Shown: positions 25,532 to 34,081 of the stretch, piece after piece
Layout of the letters: the number at the start of each line of letters is the position of its first letter
Numbering within the stretch: position 1 is the stretch's first letter
DNA from: Candidatus Reconcilbacillus cellulovorans
GTDB lineage: Bacteria; Bacillota; Bacilli; Paenibacillales; Reconciliibacillaceae
DNA length: 64,000 nucleotides
NCBI GenBank assembly: GCA_002507565.1
Contig: MOXJ01000015.1
Coordinates: forward strand, 1-64,000
Direction: 5' to 3'
Made by a program: the position numbers and the translations under genes
Notes under the pieces: model-generated
Databases searched by the model: none
What the model saw: the letters and a program-made list of their open reading frames with translations, nothing else
What the model was told of the DNA's origin: nothing

Positions 25532-26821
25532 TCAGTTCCAGCCGGGAATCGGCCGCACGGGATTCGTCTGCTCGCGGTTGCGGCCGACGGAAAACAGCAC
25601 GACGGGAACGCCGGTCAGCGCCTCCACGCGCTCCACAAAAAGCCGAGCCGATTTCGGCAAATCCTCAAGCCTCCGCACGCCGGAAATGTCCTCATGCCAC
25701 CCCGGAATCTCCTCGTAGACCGCCTCGCATTCCGCCAGCACGCCGAGATTGGCGGGATAATGCCCGATCATGTCGCCGCGATACCGATAGCCGACGCAAA
25801 TTTTCACCGGATCGAGCCCGGTCAGGACGTCCAACGAATTGAGCGCAAGGCCGGTAATTCCGCTGACCCGCCGCGCATGCCGGACGACGACGCTGTCGAA
25901 CCAGCCGACGCGCCGCGGCCGACCGGTCGTCGTACCGTATTCGTTGCCGCGCTCACGGATCCGGTCGCCGATCTCGTTGTTTTGCTCGGTCGGGAACGGC
26001 CCGTCGCCGACGCGGGTCGTATACGCCTTCACGACGCCGATCACTTCGCGGATTTTCGTCGGGCCGACGCCGGAGCCGATGCAGACGCCGCCTGCCGATG
26101 GATTAGACGACGTCACGTACGGGTACGTGCCGTGATCGATGTCGAGCATGACGCCCTGCGCGCCTTCGAACAACACTTTCTTGCCCGCGTCGATGGCATC
26201 GTTGAGTACGACCGACGTATCCGTCACGTACGGGCGGATGCGCTCCGCGTAGGCGAGGTATTCCTCCAGGATGGCGTCGGCGTCGAGTCCTTCGGCGCCG
26301 TACAGTTTCAGCAGAGCGTTTTTTTCCGCCACTAAATCGCGCAGACGTTTCTCGAACACGGCGGCGTCCATCAGATCGGCGACACGGATGCCGCTGCGAG
26401 CCGCCTTGTCCATGTAGGCCGGTCCGATACCCTTGCGCGTCGTGCCGATGCGGTTGGCGCCCTTGCGATCCTCTTCCAGCCCGTCTAGAAGCAAATGATA
26501 GGGCATGATCAGGTGCGCGCGGTCGCTGACGCGTAAGTTATCGGTCGAAAAGCCGTTGGCGTGCAAATAGTCGATCTCCCGGACGAGCGATTTCGGATTG
26601 ATGACCATGCCGTTGCCGATGACGCACAGTTTGTCGGAATAAAAAATGCCGGACGGAATCAGATGCAGCTTGTACTGACGCCCGCCGATCGAAATCGTAT
26701 GGCCGGCGTTGTCCCCGCCTTGGTAGCGGGCGACGACGTCCGCCCGCTCGGCGAGGAAATCCGTCACCTTGCCCTTGCCTTCGTCTCCCCATTGCGCTCC
26801 GACGACAACCACCGTGGACAT
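25532..26821 (-). CDS. purA: adenylosuccinate synthetase
   Basis: A 429-residue enzyme that joins IMP and aspartate, using GTP, in the first step from IMP to AMP. The GTP loop GDEGKGK (12-18), the IMP-binding stretch [11 protein letters not shown] (about 128) and the base-recognition region [10 protein letters not shown] are present. The ATG at 26821 has GGGAGG upstream; the longer reading runs through the promoter and is not used. The promoter region carries a PurBox-like inverted pair, so PurR control is likely. It lies downstream of dnaB, as in Bacillus. Confidence 0.95.
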   Translation of the reverse strand: MSTVVVVGAQWGDEGKGKVTDFLAERADVVARYQGGDNAGHTISIGGRQYKLHLIPSGIFYSDKLCVIGNGMVINPKSLVREIDYLHANGFSTDNLRVSDRAHLIMPYHLLLDGLEEDRKGANRIGTTRKGIGPAYMDKAARSGIRVADLMDAAVFEKRLRDLVAEKNALLKLYGAEGLDADAILEEYLAYAERIRPYVTDTSVVLNDAIDAGKKVLFEGAQGVMLDIDHGTYPYVTSSNPSAGGVCIGSGVGPTKIREVIGVVKAYTTRVGDGPFPTEQNNEIGDRIRERGNEYGTTTGRPRRVGWFDSVVVRHARRVSGITGLALNSLDVLTGLDPVKICVGYRYRGDMIGHYPANLGVLAECEAVYEEIPGWHEDISGVRRLEDLPKSARLFVERVEALTGVPVVLFSVGRNREQTNPVRPIPGWN

Positions 26822-26891
26822 GCGGATTCCTCCCGCCGCTGTTCTCGTTTCGCCCCTGCGCAAGGGGCGACAGGCCCTCGCGGGCATCATC

Positions 26892-26920
26892 AGTGTAGCA
26901 GCGCACGGCCGAAAAGTCAA
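26892..26920 (-). promoter_or_regulatory. sigma-A promoter of purA
   Basis: Minus-strand TTGACT (26915-26920) and TACACT (26892-26897) with exactly 17 bases between. The start of transcription would be near 26885, giving a leader of about 65 bases with a small CGCCCCT/AGGGGCG hairpin. Confidence 0.7.
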
Positions 26921-26926
26921 TAAAAA

Positions 26927-26963
26927 ACGAACAATCTGAACAAATATCGCACCGAATGTTCGT
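26927..26963 (-). promoter_or_regulatory. candidate paired PurBox (PurR operator)
   Basis: ACGAACAAT (26927-26935) and its near-perfect inverse AATGTTCGT (26955-26963), 19 bases apart, lie immediately upstream of the purA -35. Core CGAAC and A/T flanks match the PurR box of Bacilli. The spacing is slightly wider than the usual 16-17 bases. Confidence 0.55.
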
Positions 26964-27046
26964 CTTTTCCGCGCACCTCGGCCGAAACCCTTCCACCGAG
27001 CAAACATCGCACCGGCCGACTGTCCATCCGCCCGGCCGCGCTTTCC

Positions 27047-28402
27047 TCACGCACCGGGTACGGCCGTATGTTTTCGGTCCAGGCTGACGAACTTGTTGTA
27101 ATTTTTTAAAAAAGCCAGCTCGATCGTTCCAGTCGGACCGTTGCGCTGTTTGGCGATAATGACTTCGACGATGTTTTTCCTATCCGTATCCTTGTCGTAA
27201 TAATCGTCGCGGTACAAAAACGCAACGATGTCCGCATCCTGCTCGATCGCGCCGGATTCCCGCAGATCGGACATCATCGGCCGCTTGTCCTGGCGCTGCT
27301 CGACGCTCCTGCTGAGCTGCGACAACGCGATGACCGGCACGTCGAGCTCGCGCGCGATCTGCTTGAGCATTCGAGAAATTTCCGACACTTCCTGTTGGCG
27401 GTTGTCCGACCGACCGCGCCCCTGGATCAGCTGCAGATAGTCGACGACGACGAGGCCGAGGCCGCGCTCCTGCTTCAGCCGACGGCACTTGGCGCGGATG
27501 TCGAACACGGTCAGGCTCGGCGAATCATCGATGAAAATGTTCGCTTCCGACAGCGTTCCGATCGCCATGGTCAGCTTTTCCCAGTCGTCCGGATCGAGCT
27601 GACCGGTGCGCAGCTTGAACGAGTCGACGTTGGCTTCCGCGCAGATCATGCGCTGCACCAGTTGTACCGCGCCCATCTCCAAGCTGAAGATGGCGACCGT
27701 CTCTTTGGCGCGGACGCCGACGTTTTGCGCGATGTTGAGCGCGAACGACGTCTTTCCTACTGACGGCCGTGCCGCAATGATGATCAGATCGGAACGCTGA
27801 AACCCCGACGTCAGCCGGTCGAGATCGTGAAAACCGCTCGGCAGTCCCGTCGTTCCGCCTTTGTGGTGATAAAGAAACTCGATCTGCTCGAACACGCGCA
27901 TCAGCACGTCGCGGATCGCGACGAAGCCGCCGCTTGCGCGCCGGCGGGCGATGTCGAGAATGCGGTGTTCCGCTTCGTTCAGCAGCCGTTCGACGTCTTC
28001 TGTCTCGGTATAGCCGCTTGCCGCAATCTCGGACGCCGCGCGGATCAACCGCCGCAAAACCGCTTTTTCCTCGACAATACCGGCATAATGCTCCGCGTGC
28101 GCCGCCGTCGGAACGGACTGCGCAAGCTTCGCCAAATAAGAGACGCCGCCGACTTCTTCCAGCTGCCGGCGGTCGACGAGCCGGGCGGTCAGCGTGACGA
28201 GATCGACCGGTTCGTTGTCCTGCGCCAGCTCGACCATCGCCGCATAAATGCGCTGATGGGCCGCCCGGTAAAAATCTTCCGCCGAAATTTTGGCCATGAC
28301 CGACGGCAGCACGCCGGGATCGCGCAAAATCGCGCCGAGCAGCGCCTGTTCCGCCTCCAGGCTGTGCGGCGGGGTGCGATCGGCCGCCCAATCCTCGCTC
28401 AT
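27047..28402 (-). CDS. dnaB: replicative DNA helicase DnaB
   Basis: A 451-residue hexameric 5'-3' helicase of the replication fork (called DnaC in B. subtilis). The N-terminal primase-binding domain (about 10-110) is followed by the RecA-like motor: Walker A ARPSVGKT (211-218), FSLEMGAVQLVQRM, Walker B VVVDYLQLIQ, and ALSQLSRSVEQR. It is of normal length and has no intein. The start follows GGAGG in the rplI end. It belongs to the yybS-gdpP-rplI-dnaB run. Confidence 0.96.
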   Translation of the reverse strand: MSEDWAADRTPPHSLEAEQALLGAILRDPGVLPSVMAKISAEDFYRAAHQRIYAAMVELAQDNEPVDLVTLTARLVDRRQLEEVGGVSYLAKLAQSVPTAAHAEHYAGIVEEKAVLRRLIRAASEIAASGYTETEDVERLLNEAEHRILDIARRRASGGFVAIRDVLMRVFEQIEFLYHHKGGTTGLPSGFHDLDRLTSGFQRSDLIIIAARPSVGKTSFALNIAQNVGVRAKETVAIFSLEMGAVQLVQRMICAEANVDSFKLRTGQLDPDDWEKLTMAIGTLSEANIFIDDSPSLTVFDIRAKCRRLKQERGLGLVVVDYLQLIQGRGRSDNRQQEVSEISRMLKQIARELDVPVIALSQLSRSVEQRQDKRPMMSDLRESGAIEQDADIVAFLYRDDYYDKDTDRKNIVEVIIAKQRNGPTGTIELAFLKNYNKFVSLDRKHTAVPGA

Positions 28403-28409
28403 GGCGGAT

Positions 28410-28856
28410 TCACGCCTCCAGCACGTGGACGTTCAGACGGCCGGTCACATCGGGATGCAGTTTCAGCTCCACCGTCGTACGGCCGACCGTCCGAATCGGC
28501 TCGTCGAGTACGATTTTCCGCTTGTCGAGCACGATCTTGAACTGCCGCTCCAGCTCGTCGGCAATCTGTTTGTTGGTGATGGAACCGAACAGCTTGCCGT
28601 CCTTGCCGGCCTTGGCGGTCAGCTTCAGCTCGATCTGCGACAATCGCGTGGCGAGTTCTTCCGCCTCCCGTTTTTCTTTGGCTTTTCGGTATTCCTCTGA
28701 ACGCCGGCGCTGTTCCAGCGCCTTGACGTTTCCCTCGGTGGCGGCGATTGCCAACCCGCGGGGAATCAAATAATTCATCGCGTAGCCGTCCGCCACTTCC
28801 CGGATTTCTCCCGCTTTCCCCTGGCCCTTGACGTCCTGCAGGAAAATCACTTTCAT
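28410..28856 (-). CDS. rplI: 50S ribosomal protein L9
   Basis: A 148-residue large-subunit protein. The N-terminal rRNA-binding domain carries the family motif [18 protein letters not shown], then the long central helix and the C-terminal domain ending in LNVHVLEA. The ATG at 28856 overlaps the gdpP stop (ATGA). It lies between gdpP and dnaB, the standard order. Confidence 0.96.
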   Translation of the reverse strand: MKVIFLQDVKGQGKAGEIREVADGYAMNYLIPRGLAIAATEGNVKALEQRRRSEEYRKAKEKREAEELATRLSQIELKLTAKAGKDGKLFGSITNKQIADELERQFKIVLDKRKIVLDEPIRTVGRTTVELKLHPDVTGRLNVHVLEA

Positions 28857-30838
28857 TCCCCGAATCCCTCCTCGCCGGCAAACTCGTTCAACACTTCGCG
28901 CAACCGACCGGCGACTTTCTCCAGCGGCCCGTCGACTTGCGCCGCCGCGTTCGTGAAATGTCCGCCCCCACCCATCCGCTCCATGATCAGCTGGACGTTG
29001 ACGCTTCCGGTGGAGCGGGCGCTGATGCCGATTTTCCCGTCCGGACGTTCCGCCGCGACGAACGACGCCTCGACGCCTCCCATCTCCAGCAAGGTATCGG
29101 CGGCCTGCGCGATGACGAGCTGGGAATACGACCGGTCGGGGTCCGCCACCGCCAAAGCAAACCGGTCGTACAGGATCACGGTGTTGCGGATCAACTCGGC
29201 TTTTTCCAGAAATTCTGATAAATCCTCTCGCAGCCATTCCCGAGCAAGCGCCGGGTCGGCGCCGTGCCGCCTCAGAAACGACGCCGCCTCGAACGTCCTG
29301 GCCCCCGTCCGCAGCGTAAATTGTTTCGTGTCGACGACTATGCCCGCCAAAAGCGCCGTCGCTTCCAACACCGTCAGCGACACCCGGTCGTGAAAATAGG
29401 GCAAAAGCTCCGCGACCAGCTCGCACGTCGACGAGGCGTGCGGTTCCTGGTAGACGACCGTCGGATCGGCGATGAAATCCTCCCCCCTGCGGTGATGGTC
29501 GATGACCGCCACCCGCGACGTCTGGCGTAGCAGTCGCGGCTCAACGACCATCGACGTCCGGTGCGTGTCGACGACGACGACCAGCGAAAGCGGCGTCGCG
29601 ATTCCCATCGCCTCGTCCGGACCGATGAACCAGCCGATCAGCCCTTCTTCCCGCCGGACGCGGTCCATCAATCTCTCGATCGACGGATTGACGCTTTCCA
29701 GCACGATATAAGCTTCCTTGTTAAGCTCCCGCACGGCCCGCCGCATGCCGATCGCCGCACCGAGCGCGTCCATATCGGCCAGCCGGTGGCCCATGATGAT
29801 GACGTTTTCACTATCGCGGACCAAGTCGCGCAGCGCATGGGCGACGACGCGAGCGCGTACGCGCGTGCGCCGTTCGATCGCGCCGGTTTTGCCGCCGTAA
29901 AAAAAGTAGCGTTCCCCGATCCGCACCGCCGCCTGATCGCCGCCGCGGCCGAGCGCCATGTCGAGACTCGTCTGGGCCATCTGCCCGAGTTCGGGCAGAC
30001 CGTCGAAGCCGATCGCAAGGCCGATGCTGAGCGTGAGCGGCACCTTTTGGCCGGCCGTCAGTTCCCGGACGTGGTCGAGAATGTCGAAACGCGACTGTTC
30101 AAGCGCCTGAAGCGTCCGCTGCGTGAACAACACGAGAAACCGGTCCGACGACATCCGTCTGAGCAGCATCCCGTACTTGGCCGCCCAGTTCGTGATCTCG
30201 CCCGTCACTTTCGCCGTCAGCATGCTGCGCGTCTGGTCGTCCATGCTCTGGGACGCTTCATCGAGGTTGTCGATCATGACGATGCCGACGCCGAGACGCT
30301 CTTCTTCCATCTTTTTCTGCAAGACGGCGCGTTCAGTCACGTCGAAAAAATAAACGAGCCGCCGGGAAGGCCGTAAATGCGCCTCGTATACGCGGTCGCT
30401 GAGCGGCAGCACGACCACTTCGTCGCGGTCTTTTTTCAGACGAAGCGCCGGAAACCATTCGGACAAATACCGCCCCACCGCCGACTCTTCCCCGGTCATG
30501 CGGCGGAAAAACGGATTGTGCCACTCGATGCGTCCGGATTCGTCATACAGCACAATGCCGAGCGGTAAACCGTTGAACGCTTCCTCGCCCGCTTTGCGCA
30601 CGCGGTACGACAGCCCCGCGACCCGTCGGCGCCAAATCCGCCATTCGGACCACTCCAGCCGCCAATAGGCGTATATAACCCCCGCCGCCACCGCCTCGGC
30701 CGCCAACCCGGCCCGCCAGTCGAGGGCGAACCAGCCCGCGGCGACCGCCGCCGTGAACAGGCCGAGCCCGACCGTTCTCCAGCTGACGTCTTGCCTTTTT
30801 CGCCACTCCGCCATGTTTCGATTCGCTCCCGCTCTCAT
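28853..30838 (-). CDS. gdpP: GdpP (YybT) cyclic-di-AMP phosphodiesterase
   Basis: A protein of 661 residues (653 if the ATG at 30814 is used). Two N-terminal transmembrane helices (about 20-58) are followed by a PAS-like domain (about 85-170), a degenerate GGDEF domain (about 180-315) and a DHH/DHHA1 phosphodiesterase domain. Metal ligands are seen in [11 protein letters not shown] (350-360), DTH (424-426) and DHH (447-449); the DHHA1 end has [10 protein letters not shown]. It degrades c-di-AMP and so affects potassium, wall and stress balance. The first ATG overlaps the yybS stop, while the second has GGGAG nearby; both are usable. Confidence 0.93.
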   Translation of the reverse strand: MRAGANRNMAEWRKRQDVSWRTVGLGLFTAAVAAGWFALDWRAGLAAEAVAAGVIYAYWRLEWSEWRIWRRRVAGLSYRVRKAGEEAFNGLPLGIVLYDESGRIEWHNPFFRRMTGEESAVGRYLSEWFPALRLKKDRDEVVVLPLSDRVYEAHLRPSRRLVYFFDVTERAVLQKKMEEERLGVGIVMIDNLDEASQSMDDQTRSMLTAKVTGEITNWAAKYGMLLRRMSSDRFLVLFTQRTLQALEQSRFDILDHVRELTAGQKVPLTLSIGLAIGFDGLPELGQMAQTSLDMALGRGGDQAAVRIGERYFFYGGKTGAIERRTRVRARVVAHALRDLVRDSENVIIMGHRLADMDALGAAIGMRRAVRELNKEAYIVLESVNPSIERLMDRVRREEGLIGWFIGPDEAMGIATPLSLVVVVDTHRTSMVVEPRLLRQTSRVAVIDHHRRGEDFIADPTVVYQEPHASSTCELVAELLPYFHDRVSLTVLEATALLAGIVVDTKQFTLRTGARTFEAASFLRRHGADPALAREWLREDLSEFLEKAELIRNTVILYDRFALAVADPDRSYSQLVIAQAADTLLEMGGVEASFVAAERPDGKIGISARSTGSVNVQLIMERMGGGGHFTNAAAQVDGPLEKVAGRLREVLNEFAGEEGFGE

Positions 30839-31767
30839 CTGCGGCGAACGCGTTCCCGAAGAGGAAACGCCACGTCGAACACCCCGAGCAGACTGGCCAG
30901 CACCGTCGCCGGCGGAAACAGCAAAACGAGCACAAACGCCGTAATCGCCGTCACCCGCCCTCGCCCGCGCGCATGATGCATCCAGAACGACAAAAACGAT
31001 ACGCCTTGAACGGAAAACGCAAACTGCAAAATCGGCAGCACGTTCGCCAGCACGGCCGCCAATGCCGAGTCCGGCTGCGGCCGCGTGAACATGTCCGCCA
31101 ACAGCACGACCACGTAAACCCAGACCAGCGACTTCGGCAACATCCAGTCGCGCACGGGCGGCATGCCGGGAACCGTCTCCCCGTGAAGCGCGAGCAGCCG
31201 CCTGGCGACCGCATGCGTCAATGCGGCGTAATAAACGGAAAACCCGATCAACATCAACGGGATCGCCCGGGAGAACATACGGACGATTTGTTCTGTCTCA
31301 CCGTCCTCCACGCGCAATCCCCAAAACCGCACCGCTTCCCGAATACTTTCGCGCAGAAACTGTTCCAGCTCCGCTACGACATTGATGCCAGCGGCATAAA
31401 GCCCGACGAAAATCACGAGCCACTGCGCGAGCAGCGCGATCGCCGCCGCCGCCACTGTCGTGAACGCCGCGGTTTTCCGCCTGTACATCGTTCCCATCAG
31501 CACCGAAGGAATCAGAAAAAAAATCGCCGGAACCGCCAGTACCATACCCCATTCCGGCATTCCGGCCGCCGCCGGCAAACCGTAGGCGACCGCGACGACG
31601 GCGGCGAACGAACCGGCAAATCCCTTCGGCGTTAGCCGCGCCGCCAGCATGACCGGCGGCACCATCAACAGGTGCACGGTCGCGATGACCAGCGGCGTCG
31701 CCGACGCTAACAGCAACAAGACGCCGGCCGTACCCCAGCCGATTGCGTATCCGAGACGGCGGCTCAA
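30835..31767 (-). CDS. yybS: YybS, DUF2232 polytopic membrane protein
   Basis: A membrane protein of about 310 residues with eight or so predicted helices, of the DUF2232/YybS family. Function is unproven; it always travels with gdpP. I place the start at TTG 31767, 6 bases after GAGGGTG. The longer reading from 31839 cannot be right, because it starts inside the preceding terminator and upstream of the likely promoter (-10 at 31811-31816). The stop overlaps the gdpP start. Confidence 0.85.
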   Translation of the reverse strand: MSRRLGYAIGWGTAGVLLLLASATPLVIATVHLLMVPPVMLAARLTPKGFAGSFAAVVAVAYGLPAAAGMPEWGMVLAVPAIFFLIPSVLMGTMYRRKTAAFTTVAAAAIALLAQWLVIFVGLYAAGINVVAELEQFLRESIREAVRFWGLRVEDGETEQIVRMFSRAIPLMLIGFSVYYAALTHAVARRLLALHGETVPGMPPVRDWMLPKSLVWVYVVVLLADMFTRPQPDSALAAVLANVLPILQFAFSVQGVSFLSFWMHHARGRGRVTAITAFVLVLLFPPATVLASLLGVFDVAFPLRERVRRR

Positions 31768-31810
31768 CCGTTTCACCCTCTTTTCGGACCACGCCCTTTC
31801 CCACGAGTTT

Positions 31811-31839
31811 ATTATACGAAGAAAAGCCGAAGGCGACAA
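31811..31839 (-). promoter_or_regulatory. candidate sigma-A promoter of yybS-gdpP-rplI-dnaB
   Basis: Minus-strand TTGTCG (31834-31839) and a perfect TATAAT (31811-31816) with 17 bases between. The -35 and spacer overlap the hairpin that ends the rpsF operon. Confidence 0.6.
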
Positions 31840-31853
31840 ACACCTTCGGCTTT
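31818..31853 (-). terminator. intrinsic terminator of the rpsF-ssb-rpsR operon
   Basis: A perfect 11-bp stem, AAAGCCGAAGG (31843-31853 on the minus strand) with CCTTCGGCTTT (31823-31833), loop of 9, followed by TTTTCTTC. It lies 57 bases after the rpsR stop. Confidence 0.85.
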
Positions 31854-31909
31854 CCTGTCCCGCTGCCTCGCCCCCCGTACCGTCCCGCGCCGCGTCGATT
31901 GAGACGCCG

Positions 31910-32233
31910 TCAGTCCGTCACGTACGGCAGCAGCGCCATCTGGCGCGCCCGTTTGATCGCAGTCGTCAGCATGCGCTGGTATCTTGCCGACGTACCGGTG
32001 ACGCGCCGGGGCAAAATTTTGCCGCGCTCGCTGATAAATTTTTTGAGTGTATCGACGTCCTTGTAGTCGACGTACGGAATCTTGTTGACTGTAAAATAGC
32101 ATACTTTCCGCCGCTTGTTGCGCCCGCGGCGGCCGCCGTAACGGCGTTCGGAACGTTCCGCCCGCTCGACGCGCGCTTCCCCGCGCGCCTCGGTCTGTCG
32201 CTGTTCATCTGCCGGTTTCGGATTGGTCGTCAC
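31910..32233 (-). CDS. rpsR: 30S ribosomal protein S18
   Basis: A 107-residue S18, which pairs with S6 on the small-subunit platform. The core is typical ([21 protein letters not shown], shown broken: KVCYF ... [13 protein letters not shown], then [17 protein letters not shown]). The N-terminal 35 residues form an Arg/Glu-rich extension longer than in most Bacilli. It starts with GTG at 32233, with GGGGGTGA seven bases upstream. Last gene of rpsF-ssb-rpsR. Confidence 0.94.
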   Translation of the reverse strand: MTTNPKPADEQRQTEARGEARVERAERSERRYGGRRGRNKRRKVCYFTVNKIPYVDYKDVDTLKKFISERGKILPRRVTGTSARYQRMLTTAIKRARQMALLPYVTD

Positions 32234-32266
32234 AGCTGATTCACCCCCATCTTTCCCGATGCGATG

Positions 32267-32800
32267 TCAAAACGGCAAATCGTCGTCGGAAATGTCGATC
32301 GGCTGACCGTCGTCGAACGGGTCCCGCTCGCGGCTTTCCGCGCCCGCGTACGCTCCCGCCGGCCGCCCCGCCGCCCCGGCAGAAGCACCGGGACCGGCGC
32401 CCGCTGCACCGCCCGAACCGACATATGCCGAATACGGCGGCAGGTTTCCCGTCGAGGTTTCCGTCCTTGTGGCGTGCGCCGAAGGCGGTTCGAGAAACCG
32501 CACGTTGTCCGCCACCACCTCGGTGACGTAGACTTTCCGTCCTTCGGCGTTGTCGTAGCTGCGCACCTGCAGCCGCCCTTCTACTGCCGCCAATCGACCC
32601 TTGCGCAAATATTGCGCGCAAGTCTCCGCCAGCTGGCGCCACGTGACGATGGGAATAAAATCCGTCTCTCGCTCGCCCTGCTGGTTGGAAAACGGCCGAT
32701 CGACCGCGAGCGTAAACTGCGCGACGGCGACGCCCGCCGGCGTATAGCGCAGCTCGGGGTCGCGCGTCAGCCTGCCGATCAGGATGACCCTGTTCAACAT
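32267..32800 (-). CDS. ssb: single-stranded DNA-binding protein
   Basis: A 177-residue SSB. It has an N-terminal OB fold (MLNRVILIGRLTRDPELRYT and onward to about residue 105), a Gly/Ala-rich flexible linker, and the acidic tip DISDDDLPF that recruits replication and repair partners. It starts 3 bases after the rpsF stop, the usual place between S6 and S18. Confidence 0.96.
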   Translation of the reverse strand: MLNRVILIGRLTRDPELRYTPAGVAVAQFTLAVDRPFSNQQGERETDFIPIVTWRQLAETCAQYLRKGRLAAVEGRLQVRSYDNAEGRKVYVTEVVADNVRFLEPPSAHATRTETSTGNLPPYSAYVGSGGAAGAGPGASAGAAGRPAGAYAGAESRERDPFDDGQPIDISDDDLPF

Positions 32801-32802
32801 GA

Positions 32803-33087
32803 TCAGGCCACGTCCTTGACGATGAGATGGCGGATCACTTCGTCCGAAATCCGGAGCACGCGATCCAGCTCTTTCACGACGTCCGGCGTCGCGCTGAATT
32901 TGATCACGACATAGTACCCTTCGCGGAACCGCCGGATTTCATAAGCGAGACGGCGTTTGCCCCATACGTCTTCCTTGCGGATTTCCCCGCCGCTGGTAAT
33001 GATGGAGCGAAACTTGTCCGTCGCCGCTTGAAGCGCCTCATCTTCCAGATCCGGCCGAAGGATAAACATCACTTCGTAGTTGCGCAT
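32803..33087 (-). CDS. rpsF: 30S ribosomal protein S6
   Basis: A 94-residue S6 of normal length, with family stretches MRNYEVMFILRP and KRRLAYEIRRFREGYYVV. First gene of rpsF-ssb-rpsR. A near-perfect ribosome site AAGGAGGTGA precedes the ATG at 33087. The upstream leader folds into a hairpin that could be the S6:S18 autoregulatory element. Confidence 0.96.
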   Translation of the reverse strand: MRNYEVMFILRPDLEDEALQAATDKFRSIITSGGEIRKEDVWGKRRLAYEIRRFREGYYVVIKFSATPDVVKELDRVLRISDEVIRHLIVKDVA

Positions 33088-33117
33088 TCGCCCTCACCTC
33101 CTTGCGGACTGAAGGCC

Positions 33118-33158
33118 CCCGCCGTTCACGCAACATCGGACGGCCCGGCAACGGCGGG
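33118..33158 (-). promoter_or_regulatory. candidate S6:S18 leader hairpin upstream of rpsF
   Basis: In the rpsF leader, a 9-bp stem CCCGCCGTT / AACGGCGGG (33150-33158 with 33118-33126) encloses 23 bases containing GCCGTCCGATG. Position and the CCG-containing interior fit the known S6:S18-binding leader of rpsF operons. Identification is by eye only. Confidence 0.45.
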
Positions 33159-33177
33159 AGCAAGGAGATAGACAATG

Positions 33178-33203
33178 AAAAAACCCGCTTGTGCCAAGCG
33201 GGT
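33178..33203 (-). terminator. intrinsic terminator after tRNA-Ser(CGA)
   Basis: A perfect 9-bp stem ACCCGCTTG / CAAGCGGGT with a 3-base loop, followed on the minus strand by TTTTTT. It lies 14 bases after the tRNA and ends the serS-to-tRNA transcription unit. Confidence 0.88.
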
Positions 33204-33216
33204 CCTCCGGCACTCA

Positions 33217-33307
33217 CGGAAAGAGTGGGATTCGAACCCACGCACGCCCTCAACGGGCGCCTAGCTGATTTCGAGTCAGCCCCCTTGGACCACTTGGGTA
33301 TCTTTCC
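33217..33307 (-). tRNA. tRNA-Ser, anticodon CGA
   Basis: A class II tRNA of 91 bases with acceptor stem GGAAAGA / TCTTTCC, anticodon loop CTCGAAA (CGA, reading UCG), a long variable arm, and the T-loop GGTTCGAATCC. The 3' CCA is not encoded; the bases after the discriminator G read TGA. Confidence 0.93.
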
Positions 33308-33456
33308 ATGCGGCCGGATCGTCATTTAGATGACGGCAAGTGTGATTATAGCATAGCCGACCGATGATTGCAACGGCCATGATCGCGGCGGCAGAGTCCC
33401 ATTATTCTTGCGTTTTTGCCCTGCCGCCTCTGTGTCGCTCAGTGCGACGGCCGTCC

Positions 33457-33855
33457 TCAACCGGCTTTCACCTGAATTCGCGAAAGATCGTTTTCGACAC
33501 CGTCGACACGGCGTTCGAGCGTCCGCACCCGCACGGACAGTTCAAGCGTGCCGACGTACCCCGCTTCCACTTTCCGCTCCACATGGATCACGCTCTCGTG
33601 CAATGCAGTCAATCTGGCGTCCATGTCTCTACGCATATTGTCCATGTCCTTGCGCATATCGTCCATCTCCTTGCGCATATCGTCCATGTCCCTGCGCATA
33701 TCGTCCATGTCTTTCCGAAGGTCATGGACCTCTTGGCGAAGAGCAACGACTTCACCTTGCACGGCGTCCAGCCGACGGTCCATCGATTCGACCTTCGCAT
33801 GCAGCACGTCGAGCGACTCTAGTACTTTGCGGAGAATAACCGTTTGTTCGTTCAA
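33457..33855 (-). CDS. coiled-coil protein with 21-bp-encoded heptads (paralogue 1)
   Basis: A 132-residue, almost wholly helical protein. It opens with NEQTVILRKVLESLDVLHAK, nearly the same as the paralogue at 34082-34576, then a run of heptads of the form (D/E)MD(D/N)MR(R/K), and ends with a second helical part. There is no signal peptide or membrane segment. I place the start at TTG 33855, after GAGGAG, since the longer reading runs into the tRNA-Ser gene. It lies between two tRNA-Ser genes in the same direction. It most likely forms a rod-like oligomer; the function is unknown to me. Confidence 0.7.
   Translation of the reverse strand: MNEQTVILRKVLESLDVLHAKVESMDRRLDAVQGEVVALRQEVHDLRKDMDDMRRDMDDMRKEMDDMRKDMDNMRRDMDARLTALHESVIHVERKVEAGYVGTLELSVRVRTLERRVDGVENDLSRIQVKAG
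33621..33715 (-). repeat. 21-bp tandem repeats coding coiled-coil heptads
   Basis: About four and a half near-identical 21-bp units (GCGCATATCGTCCATGTCC-type on the plus strand), each coding one heptad. Differences are mostly single bases. Confidence 0.85.
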
Positions 33856-33923
33856 GACATTTCTCTCCTCAAAAAGTTGTCTTGGAATATGAAGCCGCTC
33901 TTCCAAACCATCCCGTCCGTTTA

Positions 33924-34010
33924 CGGAGAGGGTGGGATTCGAACCCACGTGGGCTTGACGCCCCAACGGTTTTCAAGACCGCCCCGTTATGACCACTTCG
34001 GTACCTCTCC
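33924..34010 (-). tRNA. tRNA-Ser, anticodon UGA
   Basis: An 87-base class II tRNA with acceptor stem GGAGAGG / CCTCTCC, anticodon loop CTTGAAA (UGA, reading UCA/UCG), a long variable arm, and the T-loop GGTTCGAATCC. The 3' CCA is not encoded. Confidence 0.93.
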
Positions 34011-34081
34011 ACGCCACTTCGATCATACACTGGGATTTCGGTCGTCCGCAACCGTTCGGTCAGCCGAAAGACGAAGGGAAT

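Noticed and set aside
31768-31839. 24-codon N-terminal extension of yybS
   Set aside because: It would begin inside the rpsF-operon terminator and upstream of the mapped -10 box; a TTG with a good ribosome site lies downstream.
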